Source: Tretioscincus oriximinensis
Lineage: Eukaryota; Chordata; Lepidosauria; Squamata; Gymnophthalmidae
Direction of reading: 5' to 3'
DNA: 64,000 bases
Assembly (NCBI GenBank): GCA_022410635.1
Contig: JAJVDF010000496.1
Span: forward strand, 645,676 to 709,675
Positions 41,215-51,283 of the stretch are shown in pieces. The notes under the pieces are model-generated. The model searched no databases and was not told the DNA's origin. It saw only the letters and a program-made list of their open reading frames with translations. The position numbers and the translations under genes were made by a program. The stretch's first letter is position 1, and each line of letters starts with the position of its first letter.

Positions 41215-41340
41215 TTTTCTACAAATACCTGACCCTCAGCATCTGAAGAAGTAGACCTGTCTATGAAAGCTTATGCCACCCACTTTTCTCAAGTTAGTCT
41301 CAAAGTGCTACTGGCCCCTTTTGCTGGACTAATTGCTAGT
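41215..41340 (+). mobile_element. Penelope-like unit, plus half of an inverted pair
   Basis: CCTCAGCATCTGAAGAAGTA, stem GTAGAC-CT-GTCTAT at 41251-41264, GAAA at 41265-41268, GCTTATGC, then AAGTTAGTCTCAAAGTGCT. Core words and stem resemble a hammerhead fold with one extra A before the stem. Confidence 0.6.
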
Positions 41341-41490
41341 TTATCATCATCATCGTCATCGTCATCATCGTCATCGTCATCGCCATCGCCATCGCCACCG
41401 TCACCGTCATCTTCATCATCTTCATCATCTTCATCATCATCTTCATCATCTTCATCATCTTCATCATCCTTGTTATTATTATTATTGAAG
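41341..41490 (+). repeat. ATC/CATCG/CTTCAT array with ATT end
   Basis: Imperfect (TCATCG), (CACCGT) and (CATCTT) units over 150 bases, ending (TTA)n. The Ser-rich and Asp-rich frames across it are array artefacts. Confidence 0.95.
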
Positions 41491-42361
41491 TGTTCAGTAT
41501 CAAAGAGGTGACTGGCCTTAATGGAATTATATAACTGCAAAGTAATATCTCGCATGGCAGCTTAAGAAGCAAGTCCTGTTCTATTTCACCAGCCTTAGTT
41601 GCAAACCTATTATATTTCTTCTTTCTTCTTCTCCATTGAATCAGTAAACCTTGCTGGGATGTGCATCGGTATTATTTTAATCCTGCCCTTGTAAGAAAGA
41701 AGGATAGCCTTTTGATACACGATTTTTATTCATGTCCAGGTCTTTGTGATTGCCTTTCTGGAAAAGAAAGAAAGAAATAGAAAAGCCCAACTGCTCCCTC
41801 ACACTGGAGAAGATGAAAACAATCGTTTCTGTGTTGATTCTGTCAATGCACACAAGATACATTAGCCACCGAATTTACTCAACAGACAGAAAAAGGCCAG
41901 CAGGGATTGTTCTTTGAGAAGAAAGTTTGTTTTACAATGTCTCGGCAGAATAAAAGATGGTTTTCATCCAGTACCTTCCATTTCTGAGCTGTCCCAAAGC
42001 ACTCTAGAATAATGAACTCGATACCAACAATATACTGAGAGGCTGAGGCTGAGGACAAATATGACAGACTTTGCATTTTCTAAAGCTATCCACAACCTTG
42101 CGCCTTCTATCCATCTTCAGGCTGTGCATTACCCAATGCGCTCTATAGTTTAAGTACTTTAACCATTTTAATCTGATCCCTGAATTGAGGGCATTGTTTT
42201 GGAATTCGTATTGTGCAGAAGGAGAGATTTATGTTTGTCAGGTTTGCAAAATGCCTGCAAATCCTGCAATGTCTAATACATCAACTATTGTCAGTAGCCT
42301 GCGCTAGATGCCAATCATGTGGGGACATACCATCTATAAGTCTATCTCCCACTTCAAGAAT
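41491..42361. other. Unique sequence, nothing recognised
   Basis: About 870 bases with no recognised element. Confidence 0.4.
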
Positions 42362-42950
42362 TCATAAGAACATAAGAGGCGCCCTGCTGAATGGGGCAGA
42401 GCCCATTGAGTCCATTGTTCTGTCTCACATGGTTGCCCACCACCAATTTCCCTTGGGCAGTCACAAGCAGAAGGCAAAACACTTTCCTGTTCTCAACTCC
42501 CTGCAAGTGGTGTTTCAGGATTCCTGCCTGCTGCTCCATCCTGGAGGCAGTATCAAGATATCCATCTTAGTAGCTATTTATACCCTTGTCTTCTATGAAC
42601 TTGTCTGGCAGGCATGAGTGGCTCAGTTGGCTAGGGGTCGATCTTTCATCTGAGAGATGGAGTTTCAAGACCCTGTGTCAGACGTAGACACGGTGAGCGT
42701 ATTCTACTACCCTGCAGCTCTAGCCAACCCAGCTATCCGAAAGCAAAAATTGCAACAGATTGCGACTAGATAAGTGGGAATCTCCACAGCATGTTGAAGA
42801 AGATAGAATGTAAGCCTTTGGGTGAAAAATAACTTTGTAAGCAACTTTGAGTCCTTTTAGGTGAGAAAAGGGGGTTACAAAAACCCAGTTCTTCATCTTC
42901 TAATTCTAATTCTTCTAATTCTTGGTTTCCATGAACTTTTCTAATTCATA
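42362..42950 (-). mobile_element. CR1-B LINE 3' region interrupted by SINE-A
   Basis: ATTCATAAGAACATAAGAGG to TATACCCTTGTCTTCTATG, interrupted at 42607-42920, then CTTGGTTTCCATGAACTTTT, CTAATTC. The broken region is continuous in other CR1-B copies. Confidence 0.9.
42607..42905 (+). mobile_element. SINE-A nested in CR1-B with about 22-bp target duplication
   Basis: Head GGCATGAGTGGCTCAGTTGG, GGTCGATCTTTCATCTGAGA, GAGTTTCAAGACCC; tail GGTTACAAAAACCCAGTTC then TTC/TAATTC. Flanks CTTGTCTTCTATGAACTTGT (from 42585) and CTTGGTTTCCATGAACTTTT (from 42921) are an imperfect target-site duplication. Confidence 0.9.
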
Positions 42951-43224
42951 CAGGATTAGCGTTGAGGTCAAACAATAATAGCGTAAGAACGATGTTATAA
43001 CCACCACATCATGTTCAGATATGACCTTCCCCTGTAGTTGAGGCAGACAGACCTCCTTATCATACATCAGCCCGCTACATAGATGGACAACTACCCTCCC
43101 TTTATAAATCTTTGTCCACGAAGCTTTGCCAAGAAGAAGAACGTGCCTGTTAGGATACTTAGGGACTATTTCGACAGGTTCAGGGCCTCTCTTGTCTTCT
43201 TATGTTCTTAGATGGTAAAGAGAG

Positions 43225-43335
43225 GCAGAGAAGGTTTTGCCTTTGCATGCTTGAGATTGCCCAGGTGCAATTCATGGGCCACTGTGTGAATTAGATTGGC
43301 TCTGCGCCAATTCAGCAGAGCTCATCTTATGAGGG
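43225..43335 (+). mobile_element. CR1-B LINE 3' end fragment
   Basis: TTTTGCCTTTGCATGCTTGA, CCCAGGTGCAATTCATGGGC and CAATTCAGCAGAGCTCATC. Confidence 0.75.
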
Positions 43336-43766
43336 TGGAGGTGAGGTCAGAGGTCAGTATTAGAGCCTGTTTCATATAACACAGGCAATGGTTTTCTGCT
43401 AGTTGTAAATATGTTTTGAAAAAAAGTACATATGAAACAAGTACAGATTTCCAAGGTTAGTTGCATCTCAGTTGCATACTGGTTCAAGAATTATGATATT
43501 TCTTTCATAATTTTAACGAAGCTAAATATATACACACACATAATGAGGCATACACACGGTGTGTTCATAGCTCAATGTAAAGAAGTCAAAGCATCCAAAA
43601 TAGCATTCAAATACTAAAAGCAATGCAACCAATTGTTTCAGGCAATTCATTAATTTTCCAGAACCTTTTCTACATTTGGGCACAAGACTGGAACATGTTG
43701 CAGAATAGCAGAGAACCTTCCCGTTGCTAGCATGCTTTGCACATTGGATATACCTATGGAATGGAA
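43336..43766. other. Unique sequence, nothing recognised
   Basis: About 430 bases with no recognised element. Confidence 0.4.
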
Positions 43767-44350
43767 TAAGAACATAAGAAGGAGAAGGAGAAGAAGAAGA
43801 AAAAGAAAAAGAAAAAGAAGAACTTGATTCTTATACCCCGCTTTTCTCACCTTTCAAAGGGACTCAAAGCGCCTTACAAGGATAAATATTTGCCCGAAGA
43901 CTTACATTCTATCTTCTCCACCAGGCTATGGTGGTTCCCAAGTATCTACTTGCAGTCAGTTGCAATTTCTTGCAATTCATGCTTTCGAATAGCTGGGTTG
44001 GCTAGAGCTACAGGCTAGTGGAAGGTGCTCACCCCTCCCCACGTCCCACACAGGGCTTCGAAACCCCATCTCCCAGGCGAGAGACTGATTCCTAAGTGAC
44101 TGAGCCGGAGCCCATCTAGTCCAGCTTTCTGTCTCACATGGTGGCCCAATAATTGTGCCTGGGCAGTCAGAAACAGCGGAAGGCAAAATCTTCACCTGTT
44201 CTCAATGCCCTGCAAATAGTATTTCAGAAATACTGCCTGCTGCTCTATCTCGAAGTCAGTATCAAGAAATCCATCCTAGTAGCTGTTTATACCCATGGTA
44301 TCTAAAGCCTTTCTTAAAACTATCCAGGCTGTTAGCTACCAGCACTAGCA
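43767..44350 (-). mobile_element. CR1-B LINE 3' region interrupted by SINE-A
   Basis: TAAGAACATAAGAAG tail, then a SINE, then GAGCCCATCTAGTCCAGC, CTGTTCTCAATGCCCTGC and AACTATCCAGGCTGTTAGC. About 20 CR1 bases at the insertion point are missing. Confidence 0.85.
43782..44107 (-). mobile_element. SINE-A nested in CR1-B, with purine tail
   Basis: A GAGAAG/AAAAGA array at 43782-43822 leads into CTTGATTCTTATACCCCGC. Complete body, and a head reading rc of GGCTCAGTCACTTAGG at 44088-44106. Well preserved. Confidence 0.9.
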
Positions 44351-45256
44351 GCACTAAAGTAGTACCATGTCCTGAGAAAGCATGAAGGGTCTGGAGAATG
44401 CATGTAATCTGGAATACACCAGGAAGTGTCATCAGAAGATAGCGTATCATTGAAAGACTTGTCAAATAATGCAAATAATGAATTCATTCCCTGCTAACTT
44501 TGAGAAATAGGTGTTGATTTTGAAGTTGGCACTCAGAGCTGGAACAGGATGAGTTGTCCAAAATACTGACAGCCTCAGTCTGTCCCACCATCGACCCAGG
44601 GTGGGACAGGTGGTCTATTTTATATCATAGCATCTGACTATTTTTAATTCAATGAACACTAGCAGGCACTAGAAATGTTTAACTCTACTTGAAGTTAACC
44701 GTTTTGTGCAAAAAAGGGCCTTAAACGGATTCTCATTTTTATTCATTTCTATTTTAAAATGGGTATTCATTTGCAAACAGAAACACCTCCAGGTTGTAAA
44801 ACATCTTGTTATGCCACTTCTTTCAACCAAAATGACAACTTGCAATATGAGACAGCTTGGCACATATACATTAGGACGAATTATACGTCAGTTAAAAATA
44901 GGTTAGAACAAGTTCAGGGTGGGGGGAAGGGATCAAACTAATTTATACTTCTAATATTTTAAAAGTGTCAGAGTGTTTGGCTCAGAAATATATAGAGCAA
45001 ATGTAATTAAAAAATCAATGTGAAAGGGTGAAAAAAAGAGTCAAAAGTAAAATAAACTCGGAGTGCAGTGAACTTAAAAGTTACTTGCACCTGTTCCTGT
45101 TGAAAAGAAAAAAATCTGTATAAATAAATCATTTGAAAGCATTGGTTGCACTGTATTTAACATCTGGGTATTATTTGTGAAGGACTGTCTCCCTCAACAC
45201 TGTGTTATGGAAATTGTTTGTGTGCGCTTTTGACTTTTTATGCCCTTCCCTTTATA
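44351..45256. other. Unique sequence, nothing recognised
   Basis: About 905 bases with no recognised element. Confidence 0.4.
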
Positions 45257-45462
45257 CACTATGTAGTAGTTAAGAGGATCAGAGTTTTATCTGGTAGCCT
45301 CCTGGTTCAAAGCTATCTGGTCGACTTTGGTCAAGACACATTTCTTCAGAGCTCTCCCAGCCTCACCTACTTCACAATGTGTTTGTTGTGAAGAGAAGAA
45401 CAGAAAGTTATGGAAGCCACTTTGATTCCCTTTGGGTTGAGAAAATTGGGGTATAAAAACTT
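45257..45462 (+). mobile_element. SINE-B copy
   Basis: TATGTAGTAGTTAAGAGGAT, TTATCTGGTAGCCTCCTGG, TTCAGAGCTCTCCCAGCC, GAAAGTTATGGAAGCC and GGGGTATAAAAACTTAC. Confidence 0.85.
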
Positions 45463-45642
45463 ACTACTACTACTACTCCTTCTTCTCCTCCTCCTCCTCC
45501 TTCTTCTCCTTCTTCTCCTTCTCCTTCTTCTTCTTCTTCTCCTTCTTCTCCTTCTTTTTCCTCTTCCTCTTCTTCCTCTTCTTCCTCTTCTTCCTCTTCT
45601 TCCTCCTCCTCTTCTTCCTCTTCTTCTGCTCCTCCTCCTTCT
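45463..45642 (+). repeat. TAC/TTC/CTC pyrimidine array
   Basis: SINE-B tail array ending at the 3' end of the minus-strand CR1-B. Its last 45 bases (rc GGAGGAGGAGCAGAAGAAG) recur beside the CR1-B at 54651. Leu- and Arg-rich frames across it are artefacts. Confidence 0.95.
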
Positions 45643-47030
45643 TAAGAACATAAGAACATAAGAGCCCATCTAATCCAGCATTCTGTCTCACACAGAGGAA
45701 AGCAAAATATGCACCTGTTCGTGACTCCCAGCAAAAGGTGTTTCAGGAGCATTATGGGTTGCTCCGTCCCAGAGGCAGCATCCAGACATCTATCATAATA
45801 CCAATTTATACCTTTGGTGTCCATAAACCTGTCTAGTCCTGTTTTGAAGCATCCAAGCTGTTAGCTACCAATACCTCTTCAAGAAGTAAATTCCACAGGC
45901 TGATGACCCTCTGGGTGAAAAAATACTTTCCTGTGTCTGTTCTCACTTTTCTACCCAACAGTTTTAAGGAGTGCCCTCTGGTCCTTGTGTTGTATGATAG
46001 AGAAAACATTTTTTCTCTATTCACCCTGTAGATCCCATGCATGATTTTGTACACTTCAATCAGATCACCCCTCAAACGTCTCCTTTCAAGGCTGAAGAGG
46101 CCCAGACGTTGCAGCCTTGCTTCGTAAGGAGGTGCTCCAGACCCTTGATCATTTTTGTTGCCCTTTTCTGCACCTTCTCCAGTTCCAAAATATCCCTCTT
46201 GAGATGTGGTGACCAGAATTGAACACAGTATTCCAAATGTGGCCTCACCACAGATTTATAAAGAGGCAAAACAACATTTGCTGACTTGTTCTCTATTCCT
46301 TTCCTAATTATCCCCAACATGGAATTTGCCTTTTTTGCTGCTGCTGCACACTGGGTTGACATTTTCATTGAATTGTCCACTAACACCCCAAGATCCTTTT
46401 CTTGCTCGGTCACAGAAAGCTTGGTTCCCATCAGGTGGTAGGAGTAGTTTGGGTTCTTTGCCCCAATATGCATGACCTTGCACTTGCTTAAGTTGAAGTG
46501 CATTTGCCACTTTGATGCCCACTCACCCCATTTCAATAGATCACTCTGGAATGCCTTACAATCATTTTCAGTTTTCACTACCCTGAACAGTTTAGTGTCG
46601 TCAGCAAACATGGCTACTTCACTATTCACCTAGGCATCCAGATCATTTATAAATATATTGAAATGCAAGGGTCCCTGGGGTACCCCACTTCTTACCTCTT
46701 TCCACTCAGAGAACTGTCCATTTAATACTACCCTCTGTTTTCTATCTTTTAGCCAGTTTCCAATCCAGGACAAAGTCTGTCCTCTTATACCATGAGTATG
46801 GAGTTTTTTTAGAAGCCTTTGATGAGGGACTTTATCAAAAGCCTTCTGAAAATCTAGATAGACAATATCAACTGGATCCCCTTTATCTACATGTTTGTTA
46901 ACACTCTCAAAAAATTCTAGCAAGTTAGTAAGGCATGATTTACCTTTGCAGTAGCCATGCTGAGTTTCATTCAGCAATGCGTGCTTCTCCATGTGTTTAG
47001 TAATTTTGTCCTTAATTATGGTTTCCAATT
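45643..47030 (-). pseudogene. CR1-B LINE ORF2 remnant: reverse transcriptase and C-terminal domain
   Basis: Longest CR1 here. CR1 ORF2 copies LINE RNA into DNA at a nicked chromosomal target. The minus strand, 47028-46630, holds the first RT blocks: DIVYLDFQKAFDKVPH (motif A with the catalytic Asp) and SGVPQGPLHFNIFINDL (motif B; PQG is conserved). After one in-frame stop at 46630, the same frame carries EVAMFADDTKLF (motif C, the ADD pair) down to LEKVQKRATKMIKGLEHL. A one-base deletion near 46130 shifts the rest (MRGDLIEVYKIMHGIYRVNR) to another frame, starting at 46075. The 3' end has TTATGTTC-type units at 45643-45661. The endonuclease and ORF1 are missing (5' truncation). One stop and one frameshift make it non-functional, yet it is recent. 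Confidence 0.9.
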
Positions 47031-47035
47031 ACGGA

Positions 47036-47118
47036 TTCCTCCTCCTCCTCCTTCTTCTTCTACTTCTACTTCTACTACTCCTTTTCCTTCTCCTCCTTCT
47101 TTTTCTTCTCCTTCTAAA
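47036..47118 (+). repeat. CTC/TTC pyrimidine array
   Basis: CTCCTCCTCC, TTCTACTTC and CTTCTCCTTC units next to the 5'-truncated end of the CR1. Confidence 0.9.
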
Positions 47119-47276
47119 TCTGTAAATCCAGATTTACTTGATCCAGATTATCACTGGCCCTTTATAGATTATTTGAATTATTGAGTTCCTTAAACTGGAC
47201 ATCTAAGGGACTTTTTAAATTTTTTCTTAAAATGGTATGAACGAATTATCACACTAAGTCCAAATAAGAGTGGATA

Positions 47277-47584
47277 GCAGGCATGGATAGTTCAGTTGCT
47301 AAGGAATCCGTCTCACAGCTGGGAGATGGGGTTTTGAAGCCCTGTGTGGGACGTGGGGAGGGCCGAGCACCTTCCACTAGCTTGTAGCTCTAGCCAACCC
47401 AGCTATTCGAAAGCATGAACTGCAAGAAATTGCCACTGACTGCAAGTAGATATATGGGAACCACCACAGCCTGGTGGGGAAGATAGAATGGAAGCCTTCA
47501 CGCAAAAATACCCCTGTAAGCCGCTTTGAGTTCCTTTGAAAGGTGAGAAAAGTGGGTTATAAGAACCCAGTTCTTCTTCTTCTA
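47277..47584 (+). mobile_element. SINE-A copy, first of a tandem pair
   Basis: GGCATGGATAGTTCAGTTGC head, GGGGTTTTGAAGCCCTGTG, GGGAACCACCACAGCCTGG and GGTTATAAGAACCCAGTTC. Confidence 0.9.
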
Positions 47585-47585
47585 C

Positions 47586-47758
47586 TGGCCTCAGCTCTAG
47601 CCAACCTATTAAAAAGCAAGAAATTGAGATTAGATAAATGGGAACCATCACTGAATGGTAGGGAACATAGAACGTAAACCTTTGAGCGAAAAATAAGCTT
47701 GTACGCCACTTTGAGTGGCGTATAAAAACCCAGACTTCTCCTCCTCCTCCTCTTTCAA
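47586..47758 (+). mobile_element. SINE-A-like copy, second of a tandem pair, head missing
   Basis: CAGCTCTAGCCAACC, AGATTAGATAAATGGGAACC, AAGCTTGTACGCCACTTTGA and GTATAAAAACCCAGAC, then CTCCTCCTCC. Confidence 0.8.
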
Positions 47759-47819
47759 TCTTTGTTTGCAGAGCTTTTGAGGGCTCCACAGTTGGCTTGT
47801 TTGATGCACTTTTGTGTTT

Positions 47820-48120
47820 GAACATAAGAATATAAGGAGAGCCCAGCTGAATGGGTCCAGAGCCCATCTAGTCCAGTATTCTGTATCACAGGGAGACCCA
47901 CCAATTGCACCTACTCTCGACTCTCAAGTATTTCACAAGTACCGCCTGTTGCTCCAGGCCAGAGGGAGTTTCAAAAGATCCACCCTAGTAGCTATTTATA
48001 CCCTTGGTGTCCATAAACTTAACTAATCCTGTCTTGACTCTATCCAGGCTACTAGCCATCACCACCTGTTATGGAAGCAAATTCCACAGGCTGGTGATCA
48101 TCTGGGTGAAAAAATCATTT
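47820..48120 (-). mobile_element. CR1-B LINE 3' end
   Basis: GAACATAAGAATATAAGGAG, GTCCAGTATTCTGTATCACA, TGTTGCTCCAGGCCAGAGG and CTGGTGATCATCTGGGTGA. Confidence 0.9.
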
Positions 48121-48825
48121 GTGTCTGCAGATGGGGTGATCCTTGGTAAAGGGTTAAAAGGGAGAGAAAAAATTGACTGTTTACATCTCTAGACATTTCA
48201 GTAGCCCAGATTCTCAGCTATTTGATGGTGGTTTGAAGCTGCTGTTCAAATACCCCAATGCTCAATATCTGGTTTTTTTTTCTGCTGACATTCCTCCAGA
48301 ATGTCCTTGAACAATTTCTTTTCTCTGTGGCTCAGACTGTATAATTTACAGAGCATATAGTCTATGCTAATGAGGTACTGCAAATATCAACAGCTTTTGC
48401 AATTTAAGAATTAGAAATAAGCTCAGTAAATGAGCCCTCGGAATGCAATGTATATTTGCAAGCACGAGTGTTCATGTTTCCTGCCAGCTGTCGATAACAA
48501 ATTTCTTTTTTTTAAAATGCTATAGGTTTTATTTAACAGACATTTATTTGCATCCTTAAAAGGCAATTGTTATGTTATCTTTACTGCAGTTTTCATGTGA
48601 GATGTTGTTTATTGTGAAGGAAATATGTTCCCACACATTGAGCTGCAGTCATCCACAGCTTCTGCAAATGCACTGCAGATGTGCTGACATGGAATGGCCA
48701 AATATCTTGCATTTTTGACACAGTGGTTCCAGTTCTGAGCAAGGAGGAACTGTGAAAGCTATGCTTGATGATTGGTAAAATAAACCTGGGAGGGAGAATC
48801 ACGTGCACATGAGAATCCCATACAG
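48121..48825. other. Unique sequence, nothing recognised
   Basis: About 705 bases with no recognised element. Confidence 0.4.
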
Positions 48826-48827
48826 TA

Positions 48828-49098
48828 CAGTGATACCTCGGTTCTCGAACATAATTCGTTCCAGGAGGACGGTCGAGAACCAAATTGTTCGAGAACCGAA
48901 GCTCTCTCACTGCACTCACACTGATGACGCAAGCAAGGTGCGCTGGGCCGAATGAACGCCATTCGGCTCAACTCGGCTCTTCTTGGAAGTTCGAGTTCCA
49001 AATATTTGTTCGGATTCCAAGACAAAAGTTTCTCGAATCTCCTGGTCGAATACCGATTTGGTCGAAAGTCAAGGCGTTCGAGAACCGAGGTATCACTG
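48828..49098. mobile_element. 271-bp Tigger-like MITE
   Basis: Terminal inverted repeats CAGTGATACCTCGGTTCTCG and its complement CGAGAACCGAGGTATCACTG, flanked by TA at 48826-48827 and 49099-49100. GTTCGAGAACCGAAG recurs internally as a subterminal repeat. CAGTGGTACCTCGG-type ends with TA duplication are characteristic of TcMar-Tigger elements. No transposase. Confidence 0.9.
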
Positions 49099-49100
49099 TA

Positions 49101-50325
49101 TAAGGATCTTGAATGCAAGTGCAAAGTCATGCACATTGAGACAAAGAACCCCAATTACTCCTACCAACTATATGGGAACCAATCTTTCCGTGATGGAGCA
49201 GGAAAGGGATCTTGGGGTGTTGGTGGACAGTTCGATGAAGGCATCGTCCCAGTGTACAGCAGCAGCGAAAAAAGCAAATTCAATGTTTGGGATAATTAGG
49301 AAAGGAATTGAAAACAAGTCAGCAAGTGTTGTTTTGCCTCTTTATAATTCTGTGGTGAGGTGACATTTGGAATACTTCGTACAGTTCTGATCCACCACAT
49401 GTCACAAATGATACTGTGGAAATAGAGAAGGTGCAGAAAAGGGAAACAAGAATGACTGAGGGTCTGAAGCACCTCTCTTGTGAAATCCGGCTACAGAGTC
49501 TGGGCCTCTTCAGCCTCGAAAGATGGCATTTGAGAGGTGATCAAGTGTATAAAATCATGCATGGGGTGGATAAGATGAATAGAGAAAAAAGTTTTATCTA
49601 TTGTATAACACAAGGATCAGGGGCCATTCCTTGAAGGTGATGGGCAGAAGAGTGAGGACAGACAAGGAAAAGCATTTTTTCATCCAGAGGGTTATCAGCT
49701 TTTGTAATTTACTTCAAGAAGAGATGATGGTAGCTAGCAGTCTGGATAGCATTAAGACAGGATTAGACAAGTTCATAGAAGCCAAGGGTATAAATAGCTA
49801 CATAAGAACATAAGAAGAGCCATACTGGATCAGGCCACAGCCCATCAAGTCCAGCATTCTGTGTCACACAGAGGCCCACCAGATGCACCTGGGCAGTCCG
49901 AACAGAGGAAAGCAAAATATGCTCCTGTTCATGACTCCCTGCAAATGGTATTTCAAGAGTCCTGCCTGTTGCTTCATCCGGGAGGCGACATCCAGACAAC
50001 TATCCTAGTATCCATTTATAACCTTAGTGTCCATAAACCTGTCTAGTCCTGTCTTGAAACTATCCAAGCTGTTAGCTACCACCACCTCTTCAGGAAGTAA
50101 ATTCCACAGGCCGATGACCCTCTGGTAGCTGCCTCCGAGATGGAGTAATAGGCAAGATTCCTGTAAGGTCATTTTCAACACATCGAGAACAGGTGAAGAT
50201 TTTGCCTTCTTCTGTTCCAGACTGCCCAGGTGCAATTGGTGGGCTTCTGTGTGAGACAGAATGCTGAACTAGATGGGCTGCGGCCCATTTCAGCCCGGCT
50301 CCTCCTATGTTCTTCTGTTCATAAA
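49101..50325 (+). mobile_element. CR1-B LINE, old copy interrupted by a younger CR1-B
   Basis: Left piece 49101-49800 runs from GAATGCAAGTGCAAAGTCAT to AGGGTATAAATAGCTA. Right piece 50127-50325 has GCTGCCTCCGAGATGGAG, CAGACTGCCCAGGTGCAATT and a CCTATGTTCTTCTGTTC tail. Fragments of ORF2 C-terminus remain with stops. Confidence 0.9.
49801..50126 (-). mobile_element. CR1-B LINE, young subfamily, nested in CR1-B
   Basis: ATAAGAACATAAGAAGAGCC to GGCCGATGACCCTCTG. Inserted where the host CR1 reads ATAGCTA/GTAGCTG, with a short TAGCT shared at both borders. Confidence 0.95.
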
Positions 50326-50524
50326 GCACTGAAACAACCCAGATCTGGTCACATGACTTCCAACCTCACGTGAAAGATTCTAAAAAGAGATGAACTAAAT
50401 CTTTAGAAGATGATGAAACATGGTATGGAAAATGGATAACATCCTCATCAATACTTATTTATATGTCTCTTTTCTCCAAAAGGCCTTACAGTAAAACATA
50501 TAAAACGTATTGTAACAAACTGGC

Positions 50525-50925
50525 CGTGGAGGCAGCTGTGAGCAGTGTCATGCTGGGGCAACTTCGCCCCTTCTCCCAGCAGGCAACGGGAATGAAAGAG
50601 GAGCCTTCCAAGCCAGCAGCAGGAATGGACAAAAACAAAGCTCTGCCTGGCTTGATTGAATGGCTCCTCCTTCATTCGCTTTACCTGCTGGGAGAGAGGG
50701 TGCCGTTCCCCCAACATGGCGCTGCTGGTGGCTGCATGAGTCCTCACATCGGTCTCATCGTCAGGGCGGAGAACTGTTCTCATGCTGCCCTGCGCTTGCT
50801 TAACTAATGCTACTGAGATGTGGAAGGGGTGGATTCAAATGGGCCCCTTAATCAAGGCAGTTATTTTGATTAGAACTCCTTAGGGAAATAGTACTGCACC
50901 CCTTGACTGGCTGGCTCTGCAGCCT
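50525..50925 (+). repeat. Unclassified foldback repeat R2, copy 2
   Basis: CTCCCAGCAGGCAACGGG, GAGCCTTCCAAGCCAGC, GGCTCCTCCTTCATTCGC and TTTACCTGCTGGGAG, then GTTCCCCCAACATGGCGCTG. Inverted arms around a 120-base core. The shared trailing block CCTTAATCAAGGCAG to CTTGACTGGCTGGCTCTGC is at 50847-50922. Confidence 0.65.
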
Positions 50926-51066
50926 AGAGAGCTTCAAGAAAGGATTAGACAAATTCATAGAAGCTAAGGGTAGCTGGATGGATTTCATGATATTTCCTCC
51001 AGGATGGAGCAACAGGAAGGGTTCCTGAAGTAACATTGCAGGGAGTCCAGAGCTGGTGAGGGTTTT

Positions 51067-51283
51067 GCTCGGTTGGCCTCAGATACCGGGCCGTGTGGCC
51101 CAGTGGAGAACCATCCATCTTGGGAGCGGAACGTGGCCGGAAGGTGGTCGCCTCTTACCCGTGGTGTACTGCACATTCGTGGGGGACCCAGTGGTAAATC
51201 ATTCATAGACTACCTGATTCTGGGTCAGGGTTTCGTGTGTAGTAGAGTAGCTTTCTCGTTGCGGTCTATTGAAAGTCAGCCCT
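51067..51283 (+). pseudogene. 28S rRNA 3'-end fragment (retropseudogene)
   Basis: Resembles the last part of vertebrate 28S rRNA in order: CTCGGTTGGCCTCAGATA, GGAACGTGGCCGGAAGGTGG, GCACATTCGTGGGGGACCC, AATCATTCATAGACTACCTG, TTCTGGGTCAGGGTTTCGTG, TCGTTGCGGTCTATTGAAAG and TCAGCCCT. It stops about 17 bases short of the mature 28S 3' end, and the long expansion segment after GGATAG is largely missing. Most differences are C-to-T or G-to-A, as expected for decay at CpG sites. It is fused in sense to a CR1-B 3' end at 51284. It is not a working rRNA gene. Confidence 0.85.

Noticed and set aside
41263..41572. Asp-rich or Ser-rich protein near 41.3-41.5 kb
   Set aside because: Product of the ATC-type microsatellite.
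42213..42617. 134-codon open frame
   Set aside because: Its second half is the antisense of a CR1-B 3' end.
46072..47028. Reverse-transcriptase frame as a host gene
   Set aside because: It is a CR1 LINE: same C-terminal motifs and TTATGTTC 3' end as many other copies, with a stop and a frameshift.
51067..51283. Functional 28S rRNA or rDNA unit
   Set aside because: Only about 217 bases, many substitutions, lacks most of 28S, and is fused to CR1.
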